Positions 44,806 to 54,145 of a stretch of DNA of 64,000 nucleotides are shown here, piece by piece. The stretch comes from Actinotalea alkalitolerans (GTDB taxonomy: Bacteria > Actinomycetota > Actinomycetes > Actinomycetales > Cellulomonadaceae). The stretch spans positions 124,001 through 188,000 of the forward strand of contig NZ_JAMBPP010000004.1 in the NCBI RefSeq assembly GCF_023369855.1, in the 5' to 3' direction. The position numbers and the translations under genes were made by a program. The notes under the pieces are model-generated. The model was given only the letters and a program-made list of their open reading frames with translations, made no database searches and had not been told where the DNA came from. Numbering within the stretch: the first letter of the stretch is position 1; each line of letters begins with the position of its first letter.

Positions 44806-45104
44806 TCGTATGTGGCTCGATGATCGGCCTGTCGCGTAGGCCTCAGGTGCTGCTGTGCGATACTGACGACGGCAGAGCGGGTCGCCACACCGTCCCCTCT
44901 GCTCCTGACGTTCCCGCTGGACCCGCGGTCCGCGGCCCGCCGGGCGCCGCCGTCATCGATCCAGATGGCAGGGCAGGCGCCGGTGCCGCCCGCCCGTGCA
45001 GCGAACGACACCGACGACTTCCGTCGCGTCGCGCCTACCGCGCACGGGACGACCGAGTGCCTCAGGGCTGGCGAGTGTGGTCAGCCCGAGGTGAGGAGCA
45101 TCCC

Positions 45105-48100
45105 TTGACGATCGAGAACAGCCCCACCGCCGACACCACCACGCCGAGCGAGGGGACCACCCGGGCGCCGCGGCGCTCGCGCCGGGCCGCCAGCGCGCCC
45201 GCGCAGACGATCAGTGCCCCCGCCACGACGGGTGCCGCTCCGGTCGTCTCGGAGCCCCAGGCCGAGTCCGCCCCGGCATCGACGCCGCGCCAGGACGCGG
45301 CGACCGAGGGTGGCGAGCAGGCGACGCCGCCCCGCGCCAAGCGCACCCGTCGGGCACCCGCCACCGCCCAGGCCGAGCCCCCCGCCGCCCCGGACGAGCC
45401 GCGGACCGCGACGCAGACCACCGCCGACGCACCTCCGGCCGCACGCCGCGGGTCCGGACGCTCGCGTCGGGCGACCTCACCGGTCACCGCGCCCGAGGGG
45501 GAGAGCGCCCCTGCCGGTTCGGCCCCGGCCCAGCAGGCCGCCTCGGAGGACGTGGCCGCTCCCACGGACGAGGCTGCCGAGCCTGCCCCCACGAGTCGCG
45601 CCGCGCGGTCCCGGTCACGCAAGACCGCGGCCAAGGGCACCACCCAGGCCGAGCCGACCGCGGGGACGTCCGAGGTCGCCCAGGGCGAGCCGGCCGACGC
45701 CGCGTCCTCGCCTCAGGAGGAGCCGGCCGCACCGCAGCAGGTCGAGAGCGAGCAGGCTGCTCCTCGTAGCCGCTCGCGCCGCACGCGCAAGCCGGCGACC
45801 GAGAAGGAGGCGCCCGAGCAGGAAGCGACCGAGCCGACCTCGGAGCAGCCCTCCACCGCTGCCGCGGGATCGCGCGACGTCGGGCAGACCTTCGACGTCT
45901 TCGCGGCGCTGGGCAAGGAACGCGGGGAGTCCACCGTCGAGCCGGACACCTCCGAGCCCCGCCTCGCCAGGACGGCACTGCTCTTCCAGGCGCCCGACCC
46001 GGAGTCGCGTCCCAAGCGGCGCCGCGCGCAGGCGCCGGCCGGCCCGCCCCGGCCGATCGAGGACGAGGCCGTCCCGGTCGTGGACGACGACCAGGACGAG
46101 GACGAGACCACGCAGGGCGCCGAGCAGAGCACCGCGGGTGTCCCCGAGCAGCGTGAGCCCACCGACCGGTCGGCCGGCGCGGACGAGGACGACGAGGACG
46201 GGGCCGAGGACGACGAGGACGGCCGCGACGGTGGCCCGCGCCGTCGCCGCCGCCGAGGCGGGCGCGGTCGCCGGAGTCGCTCGGGTGGTTCGGCGGACCC
46301 GTCGGACGCATCGCAGGACACCTCCACGAACGACACGGCTGACCGTGCCACCCAGCAGGACGACCAGTCCGACGAGGGCTCCGACGAGGATGCCGACAGC
46401 GACAGCGACAGCGACAGCGACGAGGGCAGCTCCTCGAGCCGTCGTCGTCGCCGTCGTCGTCGCAGCGGCCGCTCCGGGGACGCCCCCGAGGAGCAGGCGC
46501 CGGCCGCGAACGGTCGTGGCCGCTCGCGCAGCGGGCGCACGGCGTCCGACGAGGTCACCGCGCTCAAGGGATCGACGCGGCTCGAGGCCAAGCGCCAGCG
46601 CCGCCGTGAGGGCCGCGACGCCGGGCGCCGTCGGTCGGTCATCACCGAGTCGGAGTTCCTCGCCCGTCGTGAGGCGGTCGATCGGACGATGGTCGTCCGC
46701 GAGAGCGACGGACGCGTCCAGATCGCCGTGCTCGAGGACAACGTCCTGGTCGAGCACTTCGTCTCCCGCACCGCCCAGAACTCCCAGGGTGCGATGGCCG
46801 GCAACGTCTACCTCGGCCGGGTGCAGAACGTGCTGCCCAGCATGGAGGCAGCCTTCGTCGACGTGGGCAAGGGCCGCAACGCGGTGCTCTACGCCGGTGA
46901 GGTCAACTGGGACGCAGCGGGGCTCGAGGGACAGCCGCGCCGCATCGAGCAGGCCCTGAAGTCGGGCGACTCGGTGCTGGTCCAGGTCACCAAGGACCCG
47001 ATCGGGCACAAGGGGGCCCGGTTGACCTCGCAGGTCACCCTGGCGGGGCGCTACCTGGTGTACGTGCCGGGCGGGGGGATGACCGGTATCTCGCGCAAGC
47101 TCCCGGACACCGAGCGGGCACGGCTCAAGAAGATCCTCAAGGAGGTCGTCCCGGACGCAGCCGGGGTCATCGTGCGCACGGCTGCCGAGGGAGCCTCCGA
47201 GGAGGAGCTGCGCAACGACGTCCAGCGGTTGCAGGACCAGTGGGCCGCCATCGAGAAGAAGGCCAAGACCGCGTCGGCGCCCGCGCTGCTCCAGGGCGAG
47301 CCCGACCTGGCCATCCGTGTGGTGCGCGACATCTTCAACGACGACTTCCGCTCGCTCGTGGTCCAGGGGGACGACGCATGGACGACCATCTCCGCCTACG
47401 TGGACGCCATGGCACCGGACCTCGCCGAGCGTGTCTCGCGCTGGTCGGGCTCCGGTGACGTCTTCGCCGAGCACCGCATCGACGAGCAGCTCGTGAAGGG
47501 CATGGACCGCAAGGTCTTCCTGCCCTCGGGTGGTTCGCTCGTCATCGACCGCACCGAGGCGATGACGGTGGTCGACGTCAACACGGGCAAGTTCACCGGC
47601 TCGGGCGGGACCCTCGAGGAGACGGTCACCCGCAACAACCTCGAGGCAGCCGAGGAGATCGTCCGCCAGCTGCGGCTGCGGGACATCGGCGGAATCATCG
47701 TGATCGACTTCATCGACATGGTCCTGGAGTCCAACCGCGACCTCGTGCTGCGCCGTCTGCTCGAGTGCCTGGGCAGGGACCGCACCAAGCACCAGGTCGC
47801 CGAGGTCACCTCGCTCGGGCTGGTCCAGATGACCCGCAAGCGCGTCGGTCAGGGCCTGGTCGAGGCGTTCAGCGAGACGTGCGAGCACTGCCACGGGCGT
47901 GGGTTCATCGTGCACAGCGAGCCCCTGGACTCGGCCGCTGCAGCCGACACCGGCGGCGGAGAGCCCTCGAGCGACGGTGCGACGTCGGGCGAGTCCACCC
48001 CACGGCAGCGCCGCAAGAAGGCCACCGGTGGCGGTGGGTCCACCTCTGCCTCCCAGGTCAGCGTCCCGGTGCTGCCGGAGGCCCGGGAAGCCGTCAAGGC

Positions 48101-48329
48101 CACGCTGGCCACGATCGCGGCCGCGGCCGCGCACGCCCACGAGCACGAGCACGAGCACGGCGGGGAGCTGAGCGCCGAGGGTGCCCAGGCCCTCGCCGAG
48201 GCGATCGTGCAGCGGGCCACCGGGCACGCCAGCACGGGGGAGTCGACCCCGCAGACCTCCTCGGACACCGAGTCACGTCAGGCGGAGGCCGACGCCGAGG
48301 TGCCCGTGGGTCAGGATGCGGAGGGCTGA
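45105..48329 (+). CDS. rne: Ribonuclease E/G with long disordered N-terminus
   Basis: A 1074-residue RNase E. Residues 1-510 are low-complexity: Ala/Pro/Glu-rich, with acidic patches, two poly-Arg blocks and an Asp-Ser repeat. The catalytic half begins near 513; an S1-like fold covers about 545-610, magnesium-binding Asp residues lie in MTVVDVNTGKF and IVIDFIDM, and the zinc-link is CEHCHGRG (near 926). A His/Glu tail HAHEHEHEHGG lies near 1005. In actinobacteria the disordered part is N-terminal rather than C-terminal as in E. coli. The TTG start at 45105 is supported by GAGGTGAGGAG six bases upstream; the open frame further upstream is not protein-like. Confidence 0.93.
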   Translation: MTIENSPTADTTTPSEGTTRAPRRSRRAASAPAQTISAPATTGAAPVVSEPQAESAPASTPRQDAATEGGEQATPPRAKRTRRAPATAQAEPPAAPDEPRTATQTTADAPPAARRGSGRSRRATSPVTAPEGESAPAGSAPAQQAASEDVAAPTDEAAEPAPTSRAARSRSRKTAAKGTTQAEPTAGTSEVAQGEPADAASSPQEEPAAPQQVESEQAAPRSRSRRTRKPATEKEAPEQEATEPTSEQPSTAAAGSRDVGQTFDVFAALGKERGESTVEPDTSEPRLARTALLFQAPDPESRPKRRRAQAPAGPPRPIEDEAVPVVDDDQDEDETTQGAEQSTAGVPEQREPTDRSAGADEDDEDGAEDDEDGRDGGPRRRRRRGGRGRRSRSGGSADPSDASQDTSTNDTADRATQQDDQSDEGSDEDADSDSDSDSDEGSSSSRRRRRRRRSGRSGDAPEEQAPAANGRGRSRSGRTASDEVTALKGSTRLEAKRQRRREGRDAGRRRSVITESEFLARREAVDRTMVVRESDGRVQIAVLEDNVLVEHFVSRTAQNSQGAMAGNVYLGRVQNVLPSMEAAFVDVGKGRNAVLYAGEVNWDAAGLEGQPRRIEQALKSGDSVLVQVTKDPIGHKGARLTSQVTLAGRYLVYVPGGGMTGISRKLPDTERARLKKILKEVVPDAAGVIVRTAAEGASEEELRNDVQRLQDQWAAIEKKAKTASAPALLQGEPDLAIRVVRDIFNDDFRSLVVQGDDAWTTISAYVDAMAPDLAERVSRWSGSGDVFAEHRIDEQLVKGMDRKVFLPSGGSLVIDRTEAMTVVDVNTGKFTGSGGTLEETVTRNNLEAAEEIVRQLRLRDIGGIIVIDFIDMVLESNRDLVLRRLLECLGRDRTKHQVAEVTSLGLVQMTRKRVGQGLVEAFSETCEHCHGRGFIVHSEPLDSAAAADTGGGEPSSDGATSGESTPRQRRKKATGGGGSTSASQVSVPVLPEAREAVKATLATIAAAAAHAHEHEHEHGGELSAEGAQALAEAIVQRATGHASTGESTPQTSSDTESRQAEADAEVPVGQDAEG

Positions 48330-48341
48330 TCGCGCGGTCAT

Positions 48342-48371
48342 TTGACCGCAGGGCAGTGGCTTCCGTACTCT
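48342..48371 (+). promoter_or_regulatory. Sigma-70-type promoter for rplU-rpmA
   Basis: TTGACC (48342-48347), an 18-base spacer and TACTCT (48366-48371). It is among the best -35/-10 pairs in the window and gives a leader of about 120 bases. Confidence 0.7.
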
Positions 48372-48378
48372 GGAATGT

Positions 48379-48465
48379 CGGTGCGCCGGGTGCGCACCGT
48401 TTCCACGTGCCCCAGGCGCCGGACCAGTCAAGGACTGTCGAGTGCTGAGCACGTCACAAGACGTG
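48379..48465 (+). promoter_or_regulatory. Structured leader of rplU-rpmA
   Basis: Two hairpins lie between promoter and start. CGGTGCGC/GCGCACCG (48379-48399) has an 8-bp stem with a 5-base loop, and CACGTC/GACGTG (48450-48465) has 6 bp with loop ACAA. The second overlaps an alternative GTGCT/AGCAC pairing (48442-48452), so two folds may compete. This could be an L21-responsive leader, but no known motif was matched. Confidence 0.45.
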
Positions 48466-48497
48466 AGAACGCCGTACGAGTAGAGATGAGCAGCAAC

Positions 48498-48806
48498 GTG
48501 GTGTACGCGATCGTCAAGGCTGGTGGCCGCCAGGAGAAGGTGTCGGTCGGCGACGTCGTCGTCGTGGACCGGCTGTCCGGTGACGCCGGCTCGACCGTCC
48601 AGATGCCCGTGCTCCTTCTCGTCGACGGGGAGAAGGTGACCTCCGACGCCGCGGCGCTCGCGAAGATCACCGTGACCGCGGAGATCGTCCGGGACGAGAA
48701 GGGCCCGAAGATCGACATCCTCAAGTACAAGAACAAGACGGGCTACCGGGTGCGCAAGGGCCACCGGCAGAAGCTGACCCGCCTCAAGGTCACCGACATC
48801 ACGTGA
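48498..48806 (+). CDS. rplU: 50S ribosomal protein L21
   Basis: A 102-residue L21. [18 protein letters not shown] is the conserved N-terminus and [18 protein letters not shown] the C-terminal signature. The GTG at 48498 gives the usual MVYAIV start; an ATG at 48486 would add four residues, and the GTG at 48501 would remove one. rpmA follows after 69 bases. Confidence 0.95.
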   Translation: MVYAIVKAGGRQEKVSVGDVVVVDRLSGDAGSTVQMPVLLLVDGEKVTSDAAALAKITVTAEIVRDEKGPKIDILKYKNKTGYRVRKGHRQKLTRLKVTDIT

Positions 48807-48875
48807 CGCACGGCGGCCACGGCCGCTGAGTCCTGTTCCTCCCCAGTCTCCGCACAGCACGAAAGCAGGTCAGTC

Positions 48876-49133
48876 ATGGCACACAAGAAGGGTGCGAGCT
48901 CCTCGCGGAACGGTCGCGACTCGAACTCGCAGCGCCTCGGCGTCAAGCGGTTCGGCGGTCAGGCCGTCAACGCGGGCGAGATCATCGTCCGTCAGCGGGG
49001 GACCCACTTCCACCCCGGCATCAACGTCGGACGCGGCGGGGACGACACGCTGTTCGCGCTGGCCGCCGGTGCGGTGCAGTTCGGTGTGCGCCGCGGCCGC
49101 AAGGTCATCGACATCGTGACGGCTGACGCCTGA
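48876..49133 (+). CDS. rpmA: 50S ribosomal protein L27
   Basis: An 85-residue L27. [20 protein letters not shown] begins directly with the mature N-terminus that reaches the peptidyl-transferase centre, so there is no Firmicute-type cleaved prepeptide. [20 protein letters not shown] follows. A strong hairpin lies 15 bases after the stop, separating it from obg. Confidence 0.97.
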   Translation: MAHKKGASSSRNGRDSNSQRLGVKRFGGQAVNAGEIIVRQRGTHFHPGINVGRGGDDTLFALAAGAVQFGVRRGRKVIDIVTADA

Positions 49134-49148
49134 CCCGATCCTCTTGAC

Positions 49149-49180
49149 GAAGGGGCGCACCGGCACCGGTGCGCCCCTTC
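49149..49180 (+). terminator. Strong hairpin between rpmA and obg
   Basis: GAAGGGGCGCACCGG and CCGGTGCGCCCCTTC are perfect 15-base arms separated by CA. There is no long T run. It probably reduces readthrough from the ribosomal genes into obg. Confidence 0.8.
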
Positions 49181-49224
49181 GTCGTCCTCCAGCACGTCCC
49201 TGACCGTCGAGAAAGGAGCACCTC

Positions 49225-50748
49225 GTGGCCACTTTCGTCGACCGCGTCGTCCTGCACGCATCCGGCGGGGACGGCGGGCACGGTGTCGCCTCGATCCGCC
49301 GCGAGAAGTTCAAGCCCCTAGCAGGTCCGGACGGCGGCAACGGCGGCAGCGGGGGCAGCGTGATCCTCGAGGTCGACCCGCAGGTCACCACCTTGCTCGA
49401 CTACCACCACTCGCCGCACCGCCACGCACCGTCGGGCACCCAGGGCATGGGCGACCACCGGTCCGGATCCACCGGCGCGGACCTCGTCCTGACCGTACCG
49501 GACGGCACGGTGGTGAAGTCCCTGGACGGGAAGGTGCTTGCCGACCTGGTCGGCGCCGGTGCTCGCTACGTCGTCGCGTCGGGCGGGCGTGGCGGGCTGG
49601 GCAACGCTGCCCTCGCCTCGCCCCGTCGCAAGGCCCCTGGGTTCGCGCTCCTGGGCGAGCCGGGGACCTCGCAGGACGTCCTGCTGGAGCTCAAGACGAT
49701 CGCCGACGTCGCGCTCGTCGGCTACCCGAGCGCGGGAAAGTCGAGCCTCGTCGCGGCCATCTCCGCTGCGCGACCCAAGGTCGCCGAGTACCCGTTCACC
49801 ACGCTGGTGCCCAACCTCGGCGTGGTGCAGGCGGGCTCGGCGCGCTACACGGTGGCCGACGTCCCCGGCCTGATCCCGGGTGCGAGCGAGGGCAAGGGAC
49901 TGGGGCTGGAGTTCCTGCGCCACATCGAGCGGTGCGCCGTGATCGTCCACGTGCTGGACTGCGCGACCCTCGAGCCTGACCGCGACCCGATCAGCGACCT
50001 GGAGGTCATCGAGGCCGAGCTCGCCGCCTACGCCGGAGACCTGGGCATCACGGGCGGGAGGGTGCCCCTGACCGAGCGCCCCCGCATGGTCGTCCTGAAC
50101 AAGGTGGACGTGCCCGAGGCTCGTGAGCTCGCCGAGCTCGTACGCCCCGACCTCGAGGCCCGCGGGCTGCGTGTCTTCGAGATCTCCGCGGTGAGCCACG
50201 AGGGGCTGCGTCCGTTGACGTTCGCGCTGGCCGAGATGGTGGCCAGGTCGCGCGCCGACGCGCCGGCCGACGCCCCGACCCGCACCGTCCTGCGTCCGCA
50301 GGCCGTGGACGACGCCGGGTTCACGGTGACCCGCCACGAGAGCGGTGGACGGGTCTGGTTCCAGGTGCTGGGCAGCAAGCCCGAGCGCTGGGTGCGCCAG
50401 ACGCAGTTCTCGAACGACGAGGCCGTGGGCTACCTCGCGGACCGTCTGGCCCGTCTGGGTGTCGAGGAGAAGCTCTTCGCCGCGGGTGCGGTCGCCGGGG
50501 CCGAGGTCGTCATCGGGCCGGAGAGCGATGCCGTCGTCTTCGACTGGGAGCCCACTCTGCTGACCGGTTCGGAGCTGCTGGGCGGTCCCCGTGGTACCGA
50601 CCTACGCCTGGACGACTCCTCGCGGCCGACCCGGACGGACAAGCGCAACGAGTACAAGGAGCGGATGGACGCCAAGGCCGAGGCCCGCGCGGAGCTGTGG
50701 ACCGAGCGGCAGAGCGGGATCTGGACCGATCCGGAGAAGGAGCAGTGA
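49225..50748 (+). CDS. obg: GTPase Obg/CgtA
   Basis: A 507-residue essential GTPase linked to 50S maturation and stress control. The Gly-rich Obg domain (1-160) contains [17 protein letters not shown]. The G domain has G1 GYPSAGKSS (about 169-177), G3 [12 protein letters not shown] and G4 NKVD. A C-terminal OCT domain (about 340-420) is followed by about 80 residues including [20 protein letters not shown]. The GTG at 49225 has AAAGGAG upstream. It overlaps proB by GTGA. Confidence 0.96.
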   Translation: MATFVDRVVLHASGGDGGHGVASIRREKFKPLAGPDGGNGGSGGSVILEVDPQVTTLLDYHHSPHRHAPSGTQGMGDHRSGSTGADLVLTVPDGTVVKSLDGKVLADLVGAGARYVVASGGRGGLGNAALASPRRKAPGFALLGEPGTSQDVLLELKTIADVALVGYPSAGKSSLVAAISAARPKVAEYPFTTLVPNLGVVQAGSARYTVADVPGLIPGASEGKGLGLEFLRHIERCAVIVHVLDCATLEPDRDPISDLEVIEAELAAYAGDLGITGGRVPLTERPRMVVLNKVDVPEARELAELVRPDLEARGLRVFEISAVSHEGLRPLTFALAEMVARSRADAPADAPTRTVLRPQAVDDAGFTVTRHESGGRVWFQVLGSKPERWVRQTQFSNDEAVGYLADRLARLGVEEKLFAAGAVAGAEVVIGPESDAVVFDWEPTLLTGSELLGGPRGTDLRLDDSSRPTRTDKRNEYKERMDAKAEARAELWTERQSGIWTDPEKEQ

Positions 50749-51872
50749 CGCTCGGGCGTCGAGGACTGGCCACCGCCCCCCGGGTCGTGGTCAAGGTCGG
50801 GTCCTCGTCGCTCACCGGTACGGACGGTCGGCTCGACGAGGACGCCCTGCGTGCGCTGGTCGACGTGCTGGCCGCACGGCGATCGGCCGGCGGCCAGGTG
50901 GTCCTGGTGACCTCGGGCGCGATCGCCGCAGGGCTGGGTCCGCTGGGCCTGACGAGTCGTCCTCGTGACCTCGCCACGGCCCAGGCGACGGCTTCGGTCG
51001 GCCAGGGCCTGCTCGTGGCGCGCTACACCGCGGCGTTCGCCGCGCACGACCTGCGGGTCGGTCAGGTGCTGCTGACCGCCGAGGACACCGTCCGGCGTGG
51101 TCACTACCGCAACGCCCAGCGCGCCCTGGACCGGCTCCTGGCACTCGGGGTGGTGCCGATCGTCAACGAGAACGACACGGTCGCCACCGACGAGATCCGC
51201 TTCGGTGACAACGATCGCCTCGCAGCCCTTGTCTCGCACCTGGTGCGGGCCGACGCGATGGTGCTGCTGACCGATGTCGACGGCCTGTACACCGGCCCGC
51301 CCTCGGCGCCGGGCTCTCGTCGTATCGAGACGGTGAACGGCCCGACCGACCTCGAGGGCGTCGTGGTCAGCGCGCGGGGGAGCGCGGTCGGCACCGGCGG
51401 CATGGTGACCAAGCTGGCGTCGGTCACCATCGCGACAGGCTCGGGCATCCCCGTCGTGCTCACCTCGGCCGCCCAGGCCGCCGAGGCGCTCGCGGGCCAG
51501 TCCGTCGGCACCTGGTTCGCCGCGACCGGTCGGCGGGTCTCGACGCGCATGCTGTGGCTCGCCCACGCGGCTCACGCCGAGGGCCGCCTGGTCCTGGACG
51601 ACGGCGCGGTGCGGGCGGTCGTCGAGCGACGGACGTCTCTGCTGCCCGCCGGGATCACCGCGGTCGAGGGCTCGTTCGAGGCAGGGGACCCGGTCGAGCT
51701 GGTGTCGGCAGCGGGTCTCGTGGTCGCGCGCGGCCTGGTGGCCTTCGGCTCGGTCGAGCTGCCCGACCTGCTCGGCAGCTCGACCCACGAGCTGCGCGAG
51801 CGGCTCGGTGCCGGGTACGACCGCGAGGTCGTCCACCGCGACGACCTGGTGCTCGTGCGACCTCGCCGCTAG
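50745..51872 (+). CDS. proB: Glutamate 5-kinase
   Basis: A 375-residue amino-acid kinase with a C-terminal PUA domain, the first step of proline synthesis. [12 protein letters not shown] is the phosphate loop, [16 protein letters not shown] and [22 protein letters not shown] the substrate sites, and [20 protein letters not shown] the nucleotide end. The GTG start overlaps the obg stop by four bases with AGAAGGAG upstream. proA follows after 15 bases. Confidence 0.96.
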   Translation: MTLGRRGLATAPRVVVKVGSSSLTGTDGRLDEDALRALVDVLAARRSAGGQVVLVTSGAIAAGLGPLGLTSRPRDLATAQATASVGQGLLVARYTAAFAAHDLRVGQVLLTAEDTVRRGHYRNAQRALDRLLALGVVPIVNENDTVATDEIRFGDNDRLAALVSHLVRADAMVLLTDVDGLYTGPPSAPGSRRIETVNGPTDLEGVVVSARGSAVGTGGMVTKLASVTIATGSGIPVVLTSAAQAAEALAGQSVGTWFAATGRRVSTRMLWLAHAAHAEGRLVLDDGAVRAVVERRTSLLPAGITAVEGSFEAGDPVELVSAAGLVVARGLVAFGSVELPDLLGSSTHELRERLGAGYDREVVHRDDLVLVRPRR

Positions 51873-51875
51873 GCC

Positions 51876-51881
51876 TATCCT
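51876..51881 (+). promoter_or_regulatory. -10 hexamer TATCCT of the proA leaderless promoter
   Basis: TATCCT, six bases, then ATG at 51888. It may let proA be expressed apart from obg-proB. Confidence 0.58.
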
Positions 51882-51887
51882 GCGGCC

Positions 51888-53213
51888 ATGGAACCGACCG
51901 CACCCCACCATCCTGACCGTCCTGATCACGAACGCGACGCGGTCCCGGACGAGGTGCGCGATGCGGTGCTGGAGGTCGCACGTCGCGCGCAGGTCGCGGC
52001 ACGCGAGCTCGCGTCCGCGACCCGCGCCACCAAGGACGCGGCCCTGCACGCCATGGCCGACCACCTCGTGGCCGCCTCGCCGGAGATCGTCATGGCGAAC
52101 GCCGTCGACCTCGAGCGGGGCAGGGCCGCAGGTACCTCCGAAGGGCTGCTCGACAGGTTGGCCCTGACCCCGGACAGGGTCGCGGCCATCGCGGACGCGC
52201 TGCGAGAGCTCGCGGCGTTGCCCGACCCGGTCGGTGAGGTCGTCCGTGGGTCGACCCTGCCGAACGGGCTGCGGCTGCGTCAGGTCCGCGTGCCGATGGG
52301 TGTGGTCGGCATGATCTACGAGGCGCGGCCCAACGTCACTGCCGATGCTGCGGGGCTCGCCCTCAAGAGCGGCAACGCGGCCGTCCTGCGTGGAGGCTCG
52401 GCAGCCTCGGGCTCGAACACGGTGATCGTCAAGGTGCTCTCCGACGCACTGGTCTCGGTCGGCCTGCCGGCCGACGCGGTGCAGTCGATCGACGAGCACG
52501 GGCGTGCCGGTGCGGTGGCGCTCATGCACGCCCGCGGCCTGGTCGACCTGCTGGTCCCGCGGGGTGGGGCGGACCTGATCCGAACGGTCGTGCAGGAGGC
52601 GACCGTGCCGGTCGTCGAGACGGGGACGGGCAACTGCCACGTGTACGTGGACGCCTCGGCCGACCCCGCGGTCGCCCTCCCGATCGTGATGAACTCCAAG
52701 ACCCACCGGGTCGGGGTGTGCAACGCCGCCGAGACGCTCCTGGTGCACACCGACGCAGCAGCGGGGTTCCTTCCGGGGGCGCTGCGCGCCCTGGCGGAGG
52801 CGGGGGTCGTGCTGCACGGCGACCCGCGGACGGCCGAGCTGGCACCGGTGGGGGTCGACGTCGTCCCGGCCACGGACGAGGACTGGGCGACCGAGTACCT
52901 GTCGCTGGACCTCGCGGTGCGGGTCGTGACCGACCTCGAGGCGGCGATCGAGCACATCCGGACCTGGTCCTCGGGTCACACCGAGGCGATCGTGACGCGT
53001 GATCTGGCCGCCTCCGAGCGGTTCGTCGCGGCCCTGGACTCCGCAGCGATCATGGTCAACGCCTCGACCCGGTTCACCGACGGAGCGCAGTTCGGCCTCG
53101 GGGCGGAGATCGGCATCTCGACGCAGAAGATGCACGCCCGAGGGCCGATGGGGCTGCCCGAGCTGACCACGACGAAGTGGATCGTCAACGGCGACGGACA
53201 GATCCGGACCTGA
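51888..53213 (+). CDS. proA: Glutamate-5-semialdehyde dehydrogenase
   Basis: A 441-residue NADPH-dependent reductase of the aldehyde dehydrogenase superfamily, the second step of proline synthesis. [15 protein letters not shown] and [13 protein letters not shown] are the cofactor region. The catalytic Cys is in [17 protein letters not shown], and the C-terminal [20 protein letters not shown] is the family signature. The ATG at 51888 is supported by a -10 hexamer six bases upstream. Confidence 0.97.
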   Translation: MEPTAPHHPDRPDHERDAVPDEVRDAVLEVARRAQVAARELASATRATKDAALHAMADHLVAASPEIVMANAVDLERGRAAGTSEGLLDRLALTPDRVAAIADALRELAALPDPVGEVVRGSTLPNGLRLRQVRVPMGVVGMIYEARPNVTADAAGLALKSGNAAVLRGGSAASGSNTVIVKVLSDALVSVGLPADAVQSIDEHGRAGAVALMHARGLVDLLVPRGGADLIRTVVQEATVPVVETGTGNCHVYVDASADPAVALPIVMNSKTHRVGVCNAAETLLVHTDAAAGFLPGALRALAEAGVVLHGDPRTAELAPVGVDVVPATDEDWATEYLSLDLAVRVVTDLEAAIEHIRTWSSGHTEAIVTRDLAASERFVAALDSAAIMVNASTRFTDGAQFGLGAEIGISTQKMHARGPMGLPELTTTKWIVNGDGQIRT

Positions 53214-53229
53214 CCTCGGCGGACGTCGT

Positions 53230-53243
53230 CCCAGAGCGAACAT
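53230..53243 (+). repeat. 14-base motif shared with the 62.1 kb gap
   Basis: CCCAGAGCGAACAT, 17 bases after the proA stop, is repeated exactly at 62111-62124, where it forms the right part of a dyad. Here the left arm is missing. Confidence 0.4.
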
Positions 53244-53367
53244 CCGGCCCACGGGTCACCCGTACGGTCCATGGCGTGGGCCTCGTCCCGTCGTCCGGAC
53301 GTGCGACACTGGGAGCACCGCCGTGCCCCGTCGCGCACGCGGTGAGCCGAACCACCAGGAGGTCGAT

Positions 53368-53520
53368 GTGCACGCTGCCCTGCTCGCTGCGGAGGAGTCG
53401 GCGGAGGCCGTTCAGCACCTTCCCATGGTGCCCGAGGCCTACGGCCTGGTCGCCTTCGGAGGACTGATGGTCCTGCTCGCCGTCACCTACGCGTTCCGGA
53501 GCGTCGGCGCACGCCACTGA
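53368..53520 (+). CDS. Small single-pass membrane protein
   Basis: A 50-residue protein. About 20 polar/acidic residues are followed by one transmembrane helix ([20 protein letters not shown]) and a short basic tail SVGARH. Similar tiny genes sit between proA and nadD in related actinobacteria; the function is unknown. The GTG at 53368 is fixed by AGGAGG five bases upstream. The cytoplasmic basic tail suggests an N-out orientation. Confidence 0.75.
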   Translation: MHAALLAAEESAEAVQHLPMVPEAYGLVAFGGLMVLLAVTYAFRSVGARH

Positions 53521-53542
53521 ACGACCAGGAGGACGACTGCGG

Positions 53543-54145
53543 ATGACTGAGCACCGGGCCCGGATCGGGGTGATGGGCGGGACCTTCGACCCCGTCCACC
53601 ACGGCCACCTGGTCGCCGCGAGCGAGTCCGCAGCCCGGTTCGCCCTGGACGAGGTGGTGTTCGTCCCGACCGGTCGACCGTCCACCAAGCAGCACCCGGG
53701 TGTCACGGCGGCGGAGCACCGGTACCTGATGACAGTCATCGCGACGGCGTCGAACCCTCGCTTCACGGTGAGCCGGGTGGACATCGATCGGCCGGGACTC
53801 ACCTACACGGTCGACACCTTGACCGACCTCCGAGCGCAGCGCCCTGACGCGGACCTGTTCTTCATCACCGGGGCGGACGCCGTCGAGCAGATCCTGACCT
53901 GGAAGGATGCCGAGCGGCTCTGGGGCATGGCGCACTTCGTGGCGGTCACCCGTCCGGGTCACACCTTGAGCCTCGACGGGTTGCCGACCGAGGCTGTCAG
54001 CCTGCTGGAGGTCCCGGCGCTGGCGATCTCGTCGACCGACTGCCGTGAGAGGGTGCGGGCCGACAAGCCCGCCTGGTACCTGGTTCCGGACGGGGTCGTC
54101 CAGTACATCGCCAAGCATGGTCTCTATCGGGGTGAGGATGTCTGA
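53543..54145 (+). CDS. nadD: Nicotinate-nucleotide adenylyltransferase
   Basis: A 200-residue enzyme that adenylates nicotinate mononucleotide in NAD synthesis. [20 protein letters not shown] carries the nucleotidyltransferase GxFxPxHxGH motif, [11 protein letters not shown] the substrate loop, and [10 protein letters not shown] the C-terminal ISST-x-R motif. The ATG at 53543 follows AGGAGGAC at some distance. It overlaps the next gene by eight bases. Confidence 0.95.
   Translation: MTEHRARIGVMGGTFDPVHHGHLVAASESAARFALDEVVFVPTGRPSTKQHPGVTAAEHRYLMTVIATASNPRFTVSRVDIDRPGLTYTVDTLTDLRAQRPDADLFFITGADAVEQILTWKDAERLWGMAHFVAVTRPGHTLSLDGLPTEAVSLLEVPALAISSTDCRERVRADKPAWYLVPDGVVQYIAKHGLYRGEDV

Larger units (their letters stand above)
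44699..45104. other. cydA / rne divergent intergenic region (406 bases)
   Basis: No gene is supported here. On the cydA side it holds TACCGT (-10), a DosR-type box and a 17-base dyad. On the rne side I see only a weak GATACT hexamer (44859-44864), so rne probably carries a leader of up to 240 bases before its TTG start, but no structured leader was resolved by eye. Confidence 0.5.

Noticed and set aside
44821-45104. Small genes in the rne upstream gap
   Set aside because: The open frames here are Arg/Pro-rich, lack an RBS and have no hydrophobic or conserved features; the rne TTG start has a strong RBS.
46386-46425. Tandem GACAGC repeat considered as a CRISPR or microsatellite element
   Set aside because: It is in frame in rne and encodes an Asp-Ser run; there are no spacers or CRISPR-type repeat lengths.
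50430-53252. A 940-codon antisense open frame across obg, proB and proA
   Set aside because: High GC leaves antisense frames free of stops. The sense genes carry complete conserved motifs; the antisense product is an Arg/Gly/His/Asp-rich artefact. The same applies to the antisense frame of 870 codons at 45615-48227.
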